Assembly: GCA_019894735.1 (NCBI GenBank)
Contig: JAGXOB010000011.1
Coordinates: 1-6,304, forward strand
Direction: 5' to 3'
Source: Promethearchaeota archaeon
GTDB taxonomy: Archaea > Asgardarchaeota > Lokiarchaeia > Sigynarchaeales > SOKP01
DNA: 6,304 nt
Each line of letters begins with the position of its first letter. The stretch's first letter is position 1. A program made the position numbers and the translations under genes. Shown here piece after piece: positions 5,482-6,304 of the stretch. Under the pieces are notes generated by a model. It worked only from the letters and a program-made list of their open reading frames with translations. It was not told where the DNA came from and ran no database searches.

Positions 5482-6304
<823 letters not shown>

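Overview
The window is AT-rich and looks archaeal. It carries a 20S proteasome beta subunit with its propeptide, an FKBP domain of the archaeal type, and archaeal TATA-like boxes about 25 bp upstream of several starts. Some genes appear leaderless and others have a Shine-Dalgarno (SD) sequence. Low GC, a lacZ-type glycosidase and a GIFT-like protein would suit an Asgard (Lokiarchaeia-like) or other sediment archaeon, but the sequence alone does not fix the phylum.

Layout, left to right. (1) Positions 1-507, minus: N-terminal part of a helix-hairpin-helix (HhH)/FKBP fusion that runs off the left edge. Two similar palindromes lie upstream of it. (2) 578-1690, minus: PflX-like (COG1313) radical SAM protein with a TATA box placed for a leaderless start. 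(3) 1781-2509, minus: GIFT/DUF4350-like protein resembling the N-terminal region of eukaryotic IFT52. It has no AUG at its natural start, but a strong SD precedes ATA and ATT codons. (4) 2510-2772: AT-rich spacer with a probable promoter and a weak terminator. (5) 2773-3471, minus: proteasome beta subunit. (6) 3535-3861, minus: alkyltransferase-like (ATL) DNA-damage recognition protein with Trp in place of the MGMT cysteine. It also appears to start at ATA behind a good SD. (7) 3896-5359, minus: sulfatase with a complete C-x-P-S-R site. (8) 5360-5484: divergent promoter region. (9) 5485-6304, plus: N-terminal 273 codons of a GH2 (LacZ-type) beta-galactosidase, cut by the right edge.

Functionally, the right end is a small divergent sulfatase/glycosidase pair that suggests breakdown of sulfated or galactose-containing sugars inside the cell. 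The middle and left genes are housekeeping or stress-type: protein turnover, DNA-damage recognition, a chaperone-like FKBP and a radical SAM enzyme. They probably sit in several transcription units, because most have their own candidate promoter. I saw no tRNA, rRNA, CRISPR array or insertion sequence. The best leads are the GIFT/IFT52-like protein, the HhH-FKBP fusion with a degenerate active site, the paired palindromes before it, and the two apparent non-AUG starts.
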